NCBI RefSeq assembly: GCF_947498175.1
Contig: NZ_CANMJB010000003.1
Location: forward strand, 372,001-436,000
Direction: 5' to 3'
Origin: an uncultured Algimonas sp.
GTDB lineage: Bacteria > Pseudomonadota > Alphaproteobacteria > Caulobacterales > Maricaulaceae
Length of the DNA stretch: 64,000 bases
The notes beneath the pieces are model-generated. The model was not told the origin of the DNA and did not search any database. It was given only the letters and a program-made list of their open reading frames with translations. The translations under genes and the position numbers were made by a program. Positions 39,688 to 49,121 of the stretch are shown piece after piece. Numbering within the stretch: position 1 is the first letter of the stretch; the number at the start of each line of letters is the position of its first letter.

Positions 39688-40452
39688 GTGCAACTGACGC
39701 TGGAAATCGATCCGCGCGCGGATGCCCTGCTTCGAATCGATGCGCGCCTTCGTGCCCGCTTCGCCCTGCATGTCATCACCACCCGCCACGATCCGGTCGG
39801 CCAATTGGTCAAGGGCATCATAGGCGGTCGTACGCGCAGCGAAGTCGCCGGAGCGGCCCTGCACCATCTCAAGGAGGGTCTCGGTTCTTGGGAGCGCCTG
39901 TGCGACACGCCCATCGGCGAGATCGAACGCTATATCAGCGCCGTGACTTTTTCCGAAGCCAAAGCCCCGTACGTCCGTGCCAGCCTGCGGCAGATCAAGC
40001 GCGAGCGCGGTCGGATCGACCTGTCCTTCCTCGCGTGCTGGAGCGTCCGGGACGGCATGGCATGGCTGGAACGCCTGCCCGGCGTGGGACGCAAGGCCTC
40101 CGCCTCGGTCCTGAATGCCAGCGTGCTGCAAAGACGCGCCCTGGTTCTGGACACGCATCATCTGCGCGCCTTGCGCCGCCTCGGTCTGATCGGACCGGGC
40201 TGCGACACGGTCCGCGCCTATGACACGATCATGCCGCTTCTGCCGTCGGAATGGTCGGCGGAGGACATTGACGACCATCACCGCCGTTATAAGCGGCTAG
40301 GCCAGACCTATTGCCGTCACGACACGCCACTTTGCGAATCCTGCCCGTTGAGCGGCCTCTGTCCAACAGGCCGTGCCGCGCAGAAACGCCGCGTCGCTCG
40401 GTTTGGCGTTCCGTCCCGCCGGATCCCCGAACGGGTCCGCCACACCGTGTAA
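39688..40452 (+). CDS. Endonuclease III-like HhH-GPD protein (copy 2)
   Basis: 254 aa from GTG 39688, 2 nt after the first copy's stop, so likely translated by coupling. HhH motif [14 protein letters not shown] (catalytic Lys), LVLDTHHLR (Asp) and Fe-S cysteines [17 protein letters not shown] (6-2-5 spacing) are all kept. It has an extra basic C-terminal tail ([18 protein letters not shown]). The two copies differ widely in sequence, so the duplication is old and they may repair different lesions. Confidence 0.85.
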   Translation: MQLTLEIDPRADALLRIDARLRARFALHVITTRHDPVGQLVKGIIGGRTRSEVAGAALHHLKEGLGSWERLCDTPIGEIERYISAVTFSEAKAPYVRASLRQIKRERGRIDLSFLACWSVRDGMAWLERLPGVGRKASASVLNASVLQRRALVLDTHHLRALRRLGLIGPGCDTVRAYDTIMPLLPSEWSAEDIDDHHRRYKRLGQTYCRHDTPLCESCPLSGLCPTGRAAQKRRVARFGVPSRRIPERVRHTV

Positions 40453-40603
40453 AGCACCCGGCATCAGACCCCCCGACTTGCTTGGTTCTTCACTGGAAAA
40501 GGGATCGGCGAACAAGGGATCGGAGACGTCTTGGCAACGGGTTTGGCGGTGTGTCTCTTCACGGAGCGTTGAAACCGCGCCTGCGCTGCGCCATGCACAG
40601 TCC

Positions 40604-41524
40604 ATGAAACATTTCCTGACCCTGTCCGATCTGTCCGCGGCCGATCTGCGCGCTCTTCTCGACGCCGCCCATGCGCGCAAGACGGCACGCGCCGGACGTC
40701 CCAAAGGCGCGCCGGACGACGATGCGGCGCTGGCCGGTCACACGCTCGCCATGATCTTCGAGAAATCCTCGACGCGTACGCGCTTTTCATTCGAGCAAGC
40801 CATGCGACAGCTGGGCGGCAGCGCGATCGTCGCGACGGCCGACCAGATGCAGCTGGGCCGGGGCGAACCCGTCAAGGACACGGCGCGTGTGCTGTCGCGC
40901 TACGTCGATGCGGTCCTGCTGCGCGTCAATTCGCACGACACGCTGGCCGAATTCGCGGAACATGCGACCGTGCCCATCGTCAACGGCCTGTCGGACTACA
41001 ACCATCCGTGCCAGATCGTGGCCGACCTGATGACGCTGGAAGAACGCGGGCTGACCCTGGAAGGCGCCCGGCTGGCCTGGATCGGCGACGGCAACAATGT
41101 CGCGATGAGCTTCGTCAATGCGGCCGCGCTGGCGGGCTACACGCTGGTCGTGGCCAGCCCCAAGGGTTACCGCTTGCCGGAGGCCGACGTGGCGCGCGCG
41201 CGCGAAGCCGGGGCGGCGATCGAAATCGTGGACGATCCCGACGCCGCCGCGGCCGGGGCCGACGCCCTCGTCACGGACTGTTTCGTGTCGATGGGCGATC
41301 TGGATTACGAAGAACGCGTCGCCGCCCTGTCGCCTTTCGCGCTGGACGAAGACCGGCTCGCCAAGGCCGCGACGGGCGCAACCGTGCTGCATTGCCTGCC
41401 CGCCTATCGCGGCCAGGAGATCACGGACGGCGTGATCGAAGGGCCGCAATCGGCGGTCTGGGACGAAGCGGAAAACCGCCTGCATGCGCAAAAGGCGATC
41501 CTGAGCTGGTGCCTGATGGACTGA
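40604..41524 (+). CDS. argF: Ornithine carbamoyltransferase
   Basis: 306 aa from ATG 40604; the ORF track start is far upstream. Carbamoyl-phosphate site [17 protein letters not shown] motif in [12 protein letters not shown], and ornithine-binding [11 protein letters not shown] with FVSMGD (SMG loop) are all present. It makes citrulline from ornithine and carbamoyl phosphate in arginine synthesis. argD lies 6 kb away in this window on the same strand, not in the same operon. Confidence 0.97.
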   Translation: MKHFLTLSDLSAADLRALLDAAHARKTARAGRPKGAPDDDAALAGHTLAMIFEKSSTRTRFSFEQAMRQLGGSAIVATADQMQLGRGEPVKDTARVLSRYVDAVLLRVNSHDTLAEFAEHATVPIVNGLSDYNHPCQIVADLMTLEERGLTLEGARLAWIGDGNNVAMSFVNAAALAGYTLVVASPKGYRLPEADVARAREAGAAIEIVDDPDAAAAGADALVTDCFVSMGDLDYEERVAALSPFALDEDRLAKAATGATVLHCLPAYRGQEITDGVIEGPQSAVWDEAENRLHAQKAILSWCLMD

Positions 41525-41597
41525 CGCGGTCCAGCCGACAATGCGGTTTGGACCATGCATCTTGCGCGCGCCGCCGGGACGCGCGAAAGCCGGGTCC

Positions 41598-43427
41598 ATG
41601 TCCTTACGCGCCCTGCCTGTTCTTTCCGCTGCCGTCCTCGCGGCGTGCCAACCCTCCGGCGAAACGCCCGAGCCGACCAATCCGAGGACCGACGATCCAG
41701 TCGCCCAGTCCGAGGTCATGGTCGCTCCGCCCCGGCAAGCCATGGTCGCCGCCGCCAATCCCTACGCGGCCGAGGCGGGTGCGGAAATCCTGCGCGCGGG
41801 CGGCTCGGCCGTGGATGCGGCCGTCGCCGTTCAGGCGGTGCTGGGCTTGGTCGAACCGCAAAGCTCCGGCTTGGGCGGCGGGGCCTTCCTCGTCCTGCAC
41901 GATCCCCGCACGACCGAAACCTGGACCTATGACGGACGCGAGACCGCACCCTCGGCGGCGACCTCCGCGCTGTTCCTGGGCGATGACGGTAAGCCCCTGC
42001 GCTATTTCGATGCCATCGCCTCGGGCCGGTCCACCGGTGTGCCAGGCGCGGTCGCCATGCTCGGCATGGCGCATGAAGATTACGGCACGCTGCCATGGGC
42101 CGACACGCTCGATCCGGCGATCGCCTTGGCGGAAGAGGGTTTCGTGGTCAGTCCGCGAATGGCGGAGCTGGTGGAACGGATGGGGGCCTATGTGCTGCCG
42201 CGCGACGACGATGCGCGGGCCTATTTCTTCGTGGACGGCGATCCGGAGCGGCCCATTCCGGCCGGTTTCACGCGCGACAATCCCGCCTACGCCCAGACCT
42301 TGCGCGCCTTGCAGGCGGATCCGCGCGCGCTCCTGCACGGTCCCATCGCCCAAGCCATCATCGACAAGACGCGCGAAGCCCCACGGCCCGGAACGCTCAG
42401 CCTGGACGACATGGCGGATTACCGCCCGATCAAGAAAAGCGCGCTCTGTTCGTCCTATCGCGATCACCGCCTCTGTTCCGCGCCGCCGCCCTCGTCGGGC
42501 GGGGTCGGGGTGCAGGCGATCCTGGGATTGCTGGAAGAGTTCGACATGGCGCAGGCCGGACCGAGCCTGGAGGGCTGGCACCTCTTCGTCGAAGCCAGCC
42601 AGCTCGCCTATGCCGACCGGGACCGCTACGTCGCCGATCCGGACTACGTGGACGTCCCGGTCGACGATCTGCTCGACAAAGGCTATCTGGCGGGCCGGGC
42701 CGACCTGATCCACAGGGATGCGGCGCTGACCCGCTACGCTGCGGGTGATCTGGGCGATGCGGGTACGGACGCGACCGGCGAGGTGCCGGGAACGTCGCAT
42801 TTCACCATCGTGGATGCGGACGGGCTTGTCGTTTCGATGACCACCACCGTCGAAGCACCGTTCGGCAGCCAGCGCATGGTCGGCGGGTTCATGCTGAACA
42901 ACGAACTGACGGATTTCTCCTTCAGGCCCGAGGACGATCAGGGGCGTCCGATCGCCAACCGGGTCGAACCGGGCAAGCGGCCGCGGTCTTCCATGGCGCC
43001 GCATATCGTCTTCGGCCCCGACGGCGCGCTGGCGTTCACGACCGGCTCGCCTGGCGGCAACGCCATCCTCGCCTATACGGCCAAATCCATCGTCGGGCTC
43101 ATCGATTGGGACCTGTCCGCGCAAGCCGCCATCGAGCTGCCCAACGTCATCGCGCGGAACGGCACGGTGCGACTGGAGGCCAAGGACTTGCCGGACGAGG
43201 ACACGGACGAGGTCCAGCGCGCCGGTCCGGCCGAGGAATTCGGTTTGGATTCGGATATCATCGAGGGTCTGGAAGCGATGGGCCACGAGGTGGTGCGCTC
43301 GCGCGGAGAGATCAGCGGCCTGCACATCATCCGGGTTCTGCCGGACGGCACGCTACAGGGCGGCGCCGATCCTCGCCGCGAGGGCGTGGCCATCGCCGTG
43401 GACCTGGACTCCGTTGACACGGATTAG
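41598..43427 (+). CDS. ggt: Gamma-glutamyltransferase, lipoprotein
   Basis: 609 aa from ATG 41598, giving a lipobox LAAC. It is an N-terminal nucleophile hydrolase that cleaves itself before the Thr in EVPGTSHFTIVD. Large-subunit motifs AAVAVQAVLGLVEPQSSGLGGGAFLV and small-subunit GSPGGNAILAYTAKSIVG are present. It hydrolyses glutathione or transfers its gamma-glutamyl group in the periplasm. The family is usually soluble and periplasmic; lipid anchoring is inferred from the lipobox. Confidence 0.95.
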   Translation: MSLRALPVLSAAVLAACQPSGETPEPTNPRTDDPVAQSEVMVAPPRQAMVAAANPYAAEAGAEILRAGGSAVDAAVAVQAVLGLVEPQSSGLGGGAFLVLHDPRTTETWTYDGRETAPSAATSALFLGDDGKPLRYFDAIASGRSTGVPGAVAMLGMAHEDYGTLPWADTLDPAIALAEEGFVVSPRMAELVERMGAYVLPRDDDARAYFFVDGDPERPIPAGFTRDNPAYAQTLRALQADPRALLHGPIAQAIIDKTREAPRPGTLSLDDMADYRPIKKSALCSSYRDHRLCSAPPPSSGGVGVQAILGLLEEFDMAQAGPSLEGWHLFVEASQLAYADRDRYVADPDYVDVPVDDLLDKGYLAGRADLIHRDAALTRYAAGDLGDAGTDATGEVPGTSHFTIVDADGLVVSMTTTVEAPFGSQRMVGGFMLNNELTDFSFRPEDDQGRPIANRVEPGKRPRSSMAPHIVFGPDGALAFTTGSPGGNAILAYTAKSIVGLIDWDLSAQAAIELPNVIARNGTVRLEAKDLPDEDTDEVQRAGPAEEFGLDSDIIEGLEAMGHEVVRSRGEISGLHIIRVLPDGTLQGGADPRREGVAIAVDLDSVDTD

Positions 43428-43451
43428 GCGTCGCAGATTGGGTGCCGCAGA

Positions 43452-44003
43452 TCAGGCGTCGCCGCCTGCATCCCCATGCATGGTGAAGCCGTCATTCTCG
43501 TTCGCCCGGGGGATGGCCTCGCGCGGCAGATGGCCGTCCGACTCGATGACGGTGATCGTGCCGTTCGGCTCGAACGTCATCGCGCCGACATCGCCTATGT
43601 CGTCCAGTCCGGCCATGCGGACGGCGCCCATGATTTCGTCTTCGTTGATGCGCGCGCGCGCCATGGCGCGTTTATCCATGACGCCGTTACTGATGACCAG
43701 CACCGGCTCTTCCTTGATCCATTTGGAAAAACGCGGAAAACGGAAGGTTAGCGCGGTCAGGATCCATTGAAGCCCGACCATGGCCGCCATGCCGAGCAGG
43801 GAGGCGGGCAGGTCGTGCGGCGTCAGGATCGCGCTGGCCGCCAAGCTGCCCATGGCGACGTTCAGGATCCAGTCGAAGCTGTTCATCCGCGCCACCGTGC
43901 GCTTGCCGGATATCCGCATGAGCGCGATCACGAACAGATAGGTGGCGGTCGTGGCGATCAGCACGCGCGGCAGCAAAGGGAGATCGGTCAACCAGTCCAT
44001 CAT
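43452..44003 (-). CDS. DUF421 (YetF/YcaP-type) membrane protein
   Basis: About 183 aa from MMDWL, with three TM segments at the N terminus (VLIATTATYLFVIALMRISGKRTVARMNSFDW, SLLGMAAMVGLQWILTALT). The soluble DUF421 domain follows (EEPVLVISNGVMDKRAMARARINEDEIMGAVRMAGLDDI). The RxSGKRT...N.FDW signature is typical. Role unknown; in spore formers relatives affect germination. It is convergent with ggt and downstream of the kinase gene. Confidence 0.85.
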   Translation of the reverse strand: MMDWLTDLPLLPRVLIATTATYLFVIALMRISGKRTVARMNSFDWILNVAMGSLAASAILTPHDLPASLLGMAAMVGLQWILTALTFRFPRFSKWIKEEPVLVISNGVMDKRAMARARINEDEIMGAVRMAGLDDIGDVGAMTFEPNGTITVIESDGHLPREAIPRANENDGFTMHGDAGGDA

Positions 44004-44056
44004 TGACCGTATCCCTGCCTGCGCGCTTCGTTCCGACAAAATGCCGCAGGCAGGCG

Positions 44057-45457
44057 TCAGTCTGCAGCGCGCGCCAGCCCCAGAATGAAAGTCGTGCCGT
44101 CCGGCCCGGTCTCCAGCAGTTCCAGCGATCCGCCCATTCCTTCGGCCAGTTCCTTGGAAATCGACAGGCCGAGCCCGGTGCTGCCTTCGCTGGTGCCGCG
44201 GGTGAACGGCAGGAACAACCGGTCCTCGACCGATTCCGGCAGGCCGGGACCGTTGTCGGAAATGCGGGTGATGACCGTATCCGCGACCAGGTCGGCGGAC
44301 ACATCGATGGCGGGTTTGTCCCGTCCGCTCATGGCTTGCGCGGCATTGCGCAGCAGATTGCTCAGGATGCGGTGCAGCTGCTCCGGGTCGGCCGTCACGC
44401 GCACATCGCGCCCGATCCGGTTGGCGATCCAGACTCTGGGAAAGGCGGTGCGCATATCCATCTGCACGTCGGCGACGATGCGGCCCAACTGGACGGTCTC
44501 GAAGACCGGCTCCGGCTCGCGGGCGCTGGAATATTCCAGCACCTCGTCCGTCAGCCCGACGCCGCGTTCGACCGTGCGGGCCAGACGTTCACCCATCTCC
44601 GCCAGCGCCGGATCGGGATTGGCGGACAGGCGGTCGGCCATCAGCAGGGCGGTGGACAGCACGTTGCGCAGATCGTGGTTGATCTTGGTCACCGACAGGC
44701 CGAGCGAGGCGAGCCGTTCGCGCTGGCGGAAGGCAGACCGCAGCGACTGCTTCATGGCGTGGAATTCGCGCTGCAACTGGCCGATCTCGTCGCGCCGCTC
44801 GGATGCTGGTGCAAAGCGCCGCCGCCGCTCCGGCGCTTCGCGGAAAGCGGTCATGTCGTCGGCGAGTTTCTGGACGGGCCGCACGATCAGGCGCAGCATG
44901 GACAGATAGATCAACGCGCCGACGAACGCCGCGATCAGGATGCTCAGCAGCAATATCCGTCCGGCATAGGCGCGCAGTTCCGCCCCGATCGCCGCGCAGG
45001 GCACCAGCAATTCCAGCCGATCCTGCCCGGCGATGGGCGAGGGAGCGATCAGCCGTAGGTACCCATCGCCGCGGGCGAAGAAATCCATGCCGGTGGCGAC
45101 GAAGTCGGGGAAACGCGTATCCGTGCGCAGATCCTCGACCGCGACGATGTCGGCCAGGGGCGGCTCGCCCAGGATCAGGAAGGTCTGTCCGTCCTGGAAG
45201 GCGGCAAGCAGCCGCGCATCGGTTTGCTTCATGAATTGGCGGGCCAGCATGTCGGAAGCTTCGCGCGAATGCTGCCCGGCCTGCTCGCTCATCAGCGCTT
45301 CGGCGACCAGCCCGGCCGACTTGGCGCGCATTTCCAGCCCCTCCTGGCGGAAATAGGCGATGGACGGCAGGAACAGCAGCATTTCCGCCGCCAGCACGAA
45401 GCCGACGGTCAGCAGCAGCAATCGGGCCGACAGGGATCGGGACAGGAAGCGGTGCAC
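44057..45457 (-). CDS. Sensor histidine kinase (HAMP + HisKA/HATPase)
   Basis: 466 aa. It has two TM helices (LLLLTVGFVLAAEMLLFLPSI and ILLLSILIAAFVGALIYLSML) around a periplasmic sensor, then a HAMP domain. The H-box is TKINHDLRNVLSTALL (His-Asp), the N-box NLLRNAAQA, G1 DNGPGLP and G2 GSTGLGLSI. No response regulator is next to it, so it is an orphan kinase whose partner lies elsewhere. It lies downstream of gcrA, past a terminator. Confidence 0.93.
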   Translation of the reverse strand: MHRFLSRSLSARLLLLTVGFVLAAEMLLFLPSIAYFRQEGLEMRAKSAGLVAEALMSEQAGQHSREASDMLARQFMKQTDARLLAAFQDGQTFLILGEPPLADIVAVEDLRTDTRFPDFVATGMDFFARGDGYLRLIAPSPIAGQDRLELLVPCAAIGAELRAYAGRILLLSILIAAFVGALIYLSMLRLIVRPVQKLADDMTAFREAPERRRRFAPASERRDEIGQLQREFHAMKQSLRSAFRQRERLASLGLSVTKINHDLRNVLSTALLMADRLSANPDPALAEMGERLARTVERGVGLTDEVLEYSSAREPEPVFETVQLGRIVADVQMDMRTAFPRVWIANRIGRDVRVTADPEQLHRILSNLLRNAAQAMSGRDKPAIDVSADLVADTVITRISDNGPGLPESVEDRLFLPFTRGTSEGSTGLGLSISKELAEGMGGSLELLETGPDGTTFILGLARAAD

Positions 45458-45473
45458 TCGCGACCGATGAAAG

Positions 45474-45500
45474 AAAAAGGCGCGTCCGGCAAGACGCGCC
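45474..45500 (-). terminator. Intrinsic terminator of gcrA
   Basis: On the minus strand GGCGCGTC-N6-GACGCGCC is followed by TTTTTC, about 27 nt after the gcrA stop codon. Confidence 0.9.
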
Positions 45501-45526
45501 CCAAAAATCGTGATGTGCGACCGATC

Positions 45527-46066
45527 CTAGCGCAAGCGCTTGCGCGACGTGGGAGCCGGTCCGATGCTGATCATCTTGCCGGAACTGTTGCGGCGGCGCG
45601 ACGGCTGGTAGGCGACCATGGAATGCGCCGTGCAATAGGGTTCGTCCGGATCGGTCTTGCGGCCGCAGAAACGGAATTCGTTCCCGCCCGGATCGCCGAT
45701 CGGCCATTTGCACATGTGATCGGTCAGGGTCAGGATGGTGGCGTAGTTGCCGTCCTTCAGGGGCTTGGCATCGAGCGGCGCCTGCGTCGGCACGGGCAAT
45801 TGCGCCGGAACGGCCTTGGGCTTGGCCGCGGCCGCCGGCTTGGCTTTCGCGGCGGGTTTGGGTTTGGCCGCCATGCGCGCCGCCTTGTCCTTGGCGGCCG
45901 GCTTGGGACGGCTGGGCTTGGCGCGTCCGGACAGGCCGAGGCGGTGGACCTTGCCGATCACCGCATTGCGTGTCACCCCGCCGAGTTGCTTGGCGATCTG
46001 GGAGGCGGACAGGCCGTCCGCCCAGAGTTTGCTTAAGGTTGCGACGCGGTCTTCGGTCCAAGCCAT
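45527..46066 (-). CDS. gcrA: Cell-cycle regulator GcrA
   Basis: 179 aa from ATG 46066 with AGGAGAT at good spacing. The N-terminal DNA-binding domain MAWTEDRVATLSKLWADGLSASQIAKQLGGVTRNAVIGKVHRLGL is the GcrA hallmark. A Lys/Ala/Pro-rich linker and a C-terminal sigma70-contacting domain (MCKWPIGDPGGNEFRFCGRKTDPDEPYCTAHS) follow. In Caulobacter GcrA works with sigma70 at GANTC-methylated promoters to drive S-phase genes. Its presence limits the organism to Alphaproteobacteria. The DnaA-box-like sites upstream suggest the known DnaA control. Confidence 0.97.
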   Translation of the reverse strand: MAWTEDRVATLSKLWADGLSASQIAKQLGGVTRNAVIGKVHRLGLSGRAKPSRPKPAAKDKAARMAAKPKPAAKAKPAAAAKPKAVPAQLPVPTQAPLDAKPLKDGNYATILTLTDHMCKWPIGDPGGNEFRFCGRKTDPDEPYCTAHSMVAYQPSRRRNSSGKMISIGPAPTSRKRLR

Positions 46067-46178
46067 GGACGATCTCCTATCGGCGGGCGCGGACCGGGAG
46101 CCCGCACACCATATATTGTTTTCCCTGACGAAAATCTTGTAGCAAGCGAGCGGCGAGCCACAAAATATGGGTGGCTGC

Positions 46179-46219
46179 CTATCCACAGCAATCAAGATAT
46201 TGTGGCATCTTCATCCACA
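46179..46219 (-). promoter_or_regulatory. Two DnaA-box-like sites upstream of gcrA
   Basis: CTATCCACA (46179-46187) and TCATCCACA (46211-46219) each differ by one base from TTATNCACA and point the same way, 113-153 bp before the gcrA start. DnaA is known to control gcrA in Caulobacter. The sites could also serve the divergent ABC permease gene. Confidence 0.5.
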
Positions 46220-46322
46220 GGCCGTCGCCTGATTGAATCCGCGAGAGTCCCCGAAGTTCCATAGCGCTTTCAGGCGGGATGCGGTGTTGCACAGTCCTCC
46301 GGCGCGGGACTATGGCGGGACC

Positions 46323-47162
46323 ATGTCCCACATCCCGAAATCAACCCTCGTCGCGCAGGCTCCCGAAATGGCCGCGCGCTCTCCCGAAATACGGTCTCTG
46401 GGCCCCGTCAACTGGATGGGCCTGGCGACGCTCTATAAGAAGGAGGTCAAGCGCTTCATGCGGGTCGCGCCGCAGACCCTGCTCGCGCCGATCATCTCCA
46501 ACCTGCTCTACATGACGGTCTTCGTGCTCGCCTTCGCCGCGCTCCGGCCCGACCCGTCGGCGTTCATGGCGTTTCTCGCGCCCGGTCTCGTCATGCTGGG
46601 CATTCTGAACAATGCGGCCGCGAACAGCAGTTCCTCGATCATGACCGGAAAGATGATGGGATCGATCACCGACGTGCTGATGCCGCCTTTGTCGCACACG
46701 GAACTGGCGCTGGGCTGGATCGGCGGGGCAGCCACGCGCGGCGTGCTCGTCGCCATCGTCACGGCCATCGCCCTGTCGTTCTTCACGCCCCTCATCCCGA
46801 TGCATCTTTGGGCGGTGCTTTATTTCGGGCTTTCCGCCTCGGTCATGATGGCGATGATCGGCGTGCTGTCGGGCATCTGGGCGGAGAAGTTCGACCAACT
46901 CGCCGTGGTCAACCAGTTCATCATCCTGCCGCTCTCCTTCCTGTCGGGCACCTTCTACCGCATCGACGTCCTGCCGCCGATCTTCCAGACGCTGATCCAG
47001 GGCAACCCGCTCTTCTACCTGATCGACGGCTTCCGCTACGGATTCACGGGCGAAACCGACGCCAATCTCCTGTTCGGGGTTGTATTCATCGCCGCCTTGA
47101 ATATCGCTCTCTTCCTGGCCGTCTGGTTGGTGCTGCGCGCAGGCTGGCGGATCAAAAGCTAA
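46323..47162 (+). CDS. ABC-2 type transporter permease
   Basis: 279 aa with six TM helices and no ATPase domain. The ABC-2 fold shows in FLAPGLVMLGILNNAAANSSSSIMTGKMMGSITDVLMPPLS and LSGTFYRIDVLPPIFQTLIQGNPLFYLIDGFRYG, as in the YadH-like group. It would need an ATPase partner encoded elsewhere; none is adjacent. ATG 46323 is preferred over the longer ORF. The substrate is unknown. argD follows 32 bp later and may share the transcript. Confidence 0.88.
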   Translation: MSHIPKSTLVAQAPEMAARSPEIRSLGPVNWMGLATLYKKEVKRFMRVAPQTLLAPIISNLLYMTVFVLAFAALRPDPSAFMAFLAPGLVMLGILNNAAANSSSSIMTGKMMGSITDVLMPPLSHTELALGWIGGAATRGVLVAIVTAIALSFFTPLIPMHLWAVLYFGLSASVMMAMIGVLSGIWAEKFDQLAVVNQFIILPLSFLSGTFYRIDVLPPIFQTLIQGNPLFYLIDGFRYGFTGETDANLLFGVVFIAALNIALFLAVWLVLRAGWRIKS

Positions 47163-47194
47163 GGCCCCCCGGAATGCGGGGAATGGAGTGAACC

Positions 47195-48391
47195 ATGGCC
47201 GAGGGAAACCACCTCTTTGACTGTTACAATCCGCCGAACATCGTGTTCGAACGCGGGGAAGGCGCCTATCTCTGGACGGACCAGGGCGAGCGCTATCTCG
47301 ACTTCATCGCCGGCATCGCGGTCAATTCGCTCGGCCACGCGCCTGCCGACGTGGCCGAGGCCGTCACCGCGCAGATGGGCAAGGTCTGGCATCTGTCCAA
47401 CATGTTCAAGGTGCCGGGCCAGATCGAACTGTCGCGCCGTTATTGCGACGACTTGCCTTGGGCCGACAAGGTGTTCTTCCAGAACTCCGGCACGGAATCC
47501 CTCGAACTCGCCATGAAGACGGCGCGTCGCTATCAGTACGGCGAAGGGCGCCCGGAGAAGTACGACATCATCGGTTTCGGCGGTGCCTTTCACGGACGCA
47601 CCTTCGCCGCCGTCAATGCGGCCGGGAATCCGAAATATCTGGAAGGCTTCGGGCCGAGGCTGCCTGGCTTCGTCAATCTGCCCTTCGGCGATCATGATGC
47701 GTTGAAGGATGCGGTCGGCGAGACGACGGCCGCCGTCTTGGTCGAGCCGGTCCAGGGCGAAGGCGGCGTGCGGGCGCTTCCGCCCGAATGCCTGCGGGGG
47801 CTGCGGGAGCTGTGCGATGAACACGGCGCCCTGCTGATCTATGACGAAGTGCAGTGCGGTGCGGCCCGGACCGGCCGGCTCTGGGCGCATCAGTGGGTCG
47901 ACGGCGGCCATCCCGACATCATGGCGGTCGCCAAGGGCGTCGGCGGGGGCTTCCCGCTCGGCGCGGTCATCGCCAGCGCCGAGGCCGCCAAGCACATGGT
48001 GCCCGGCACGCACGGCACGACCTATGGCGGCAATCCGCTGGCCATGGCGGCGGGCATCGCCGTGCATGAGCGCATCAGCGACCCGGCCTTCCTCGAAAAC
48101 GTCCGCGACGTCTCCAACGCCTTCCGCCAATCGCTCGAAGGCCTGAGAGACGAATTCCCCGACCTGATCGCCGAAGTGCGCGGCAAGGGCCTGCTGATCG
48201 GCCTGAAAATGGCCGTCGAAGGCGATCACCTCAAGGCCAAGACGCGCCTGCTCGACCACAAGATGATGGTCGGAACCGCCGGCGACAACGTGCTGCGCAT
48301 GGCCCCACCCTTGATCATCGGCGAAACCGAAGTGCGAGAAGCGATGGAGACGCTCCGCACCGTGCTGTCGGAGATGCGTCCCCACCTCTAA
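47195..48391 (+). CDS. argD: Acetylornithine aminotransferase
   Basis: 398 aa class III PLP aminotransferase. N-terminal YNPPNIVFERGEGAYLWTDQGERYLDF, FQNSGTESLELAMK, FHGRTFAAV, the Asp in LIYDEVQCG and the PLP-lysine in IMAVAKGVGGGFPLGA followed by GTHGTTYGGNP are all present. It converts N-acetylglutamate semialdehyde to N-acetylornithine in arginine synthesis and may also serve the lysine pathway. Close ornithine or succinylornithine aminotransferase roles cannot be fully excluded. Confidence 0.94.
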   Translation: MAEGNHLFDCYNPPNIVFERGEGAYLWTDQGERYLDFIAGIAVNSLGHAPADVAEAVTAQMGKVWHLSNMFKVPGQIELSRRYCDDLPWADKVFFQNSGTESLELAMKTARRYQYGEGRPEKYDIIGFGGAFHGRTFAAVNAAGNPKYLEGFGPRLPGFVNLPFGDHDALKDAVGETTAAVLVEPVQGEGGVRALPPECLRGLRELCDEHGALLIYDEVQCGAARTGRLWAHQWVDGGHPDIMAVAKGVGGGFPLGAVIASAEAAKHMVPGTHGTTYGGNPLAMAAGIAVHERISDPAFLENVRDVSNAFRQSLEGLRDEFPDLIAEVRGKGLLIGLKMAVEGDHLKAKTRLLDHKMMVGTAGDNVLRMAPPLIIGETEVREAMETLRTVLSEMRPHL

Positions 48392-48403
48392 CCTGGCCCC
48401 ACA

Positions 48404-48565
48404 GGTTTGCGTCCCGCGTGCGGATCTAAGATTGCCACCGGCAATCGTCGCAAACCTTGTTCCGCAGGAACACGCGTCCCAAAGGACGCGAAGGGAACGC
48501 CGCCCCGCAAGCCCGGACGGCGCCCTGTCGGCCTGCCTCTCCTCATCCCGGGCTCGACCCGGGAT
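48404..48565 (+). repeat. Structured hairpin cluster after argD
   Basis: Closely packed stems lie in one stretch. GGTTTGCG (48404-48411) pairs with CGCAAACC (48449-48456) around an inner GATTGCC-ACC-GGCAATC. TGTTCC-GCA-GGAACA (48458-48472), CGCGTCC-CAAA-GGACGCG (48473-48490) and ATCCCGGG-N5-CCCGGGAT (48545-48565) follow. It could be mosaic repeat DNA or a structured RNA. The rest of 48392-49121 shows no gene I can support; its ORFs are low-quality. Confidence 0.6.
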
Positions 48566-49121
48566 CCATCTCCCAACGGTTCCGCCCAGCCCAGCCGTCC
48601 CGTGATGGACCCCACGGGACCGCGCCATCGTGCCCCTGCCCGGGGGTGAAACTATGAAGGTAGCTAAGGCAAGACCAGGAAGGCCTCGCACGGGTTTCGG
48701 GCATGTCTGTTTCGGACTCCTTTAGAATGCATTCCTTGTCCATCTGGAACGTCCGGCCCTTTCAGTCGCTTGCAAAAACGCAAACCGATCCTCGTTCGGA
48801 TCACGGCGCTGACGACCGGTGCGCCGGCCGGACGCGCGGGCTTCGCCCTTGCGTGAAACGGTAACCTCTCTTTCGGTGCCTCGCGGGACCGAAGCCCGCG
48901 CCTCGTGCCACTGCCCAACGGAGCCAAGGCACAGACTGCACTCTCCGCCGGATCAGGACATCCGGTTATACGAAGAAGCGCGCGCGAAGATCAACGTTCC
49001 CTCACCCGACCGTGCCAGCCGGACCAGAACGCAGAACGTGGGACCTCTTACGGACACGAACCGGCTTTACGCCCCATCGGGTGCGGGCTAGGTCCGGAGC
49101 CATGCCGACCGGACCCGCTTC

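Noticed and set aside
48407-49091. Several ORFs between argD and kdsD
   Set aside because: They cross the hairpin cluster, are rich in Arg/Pro/Ser, and overlap each other in all frames; no start context.
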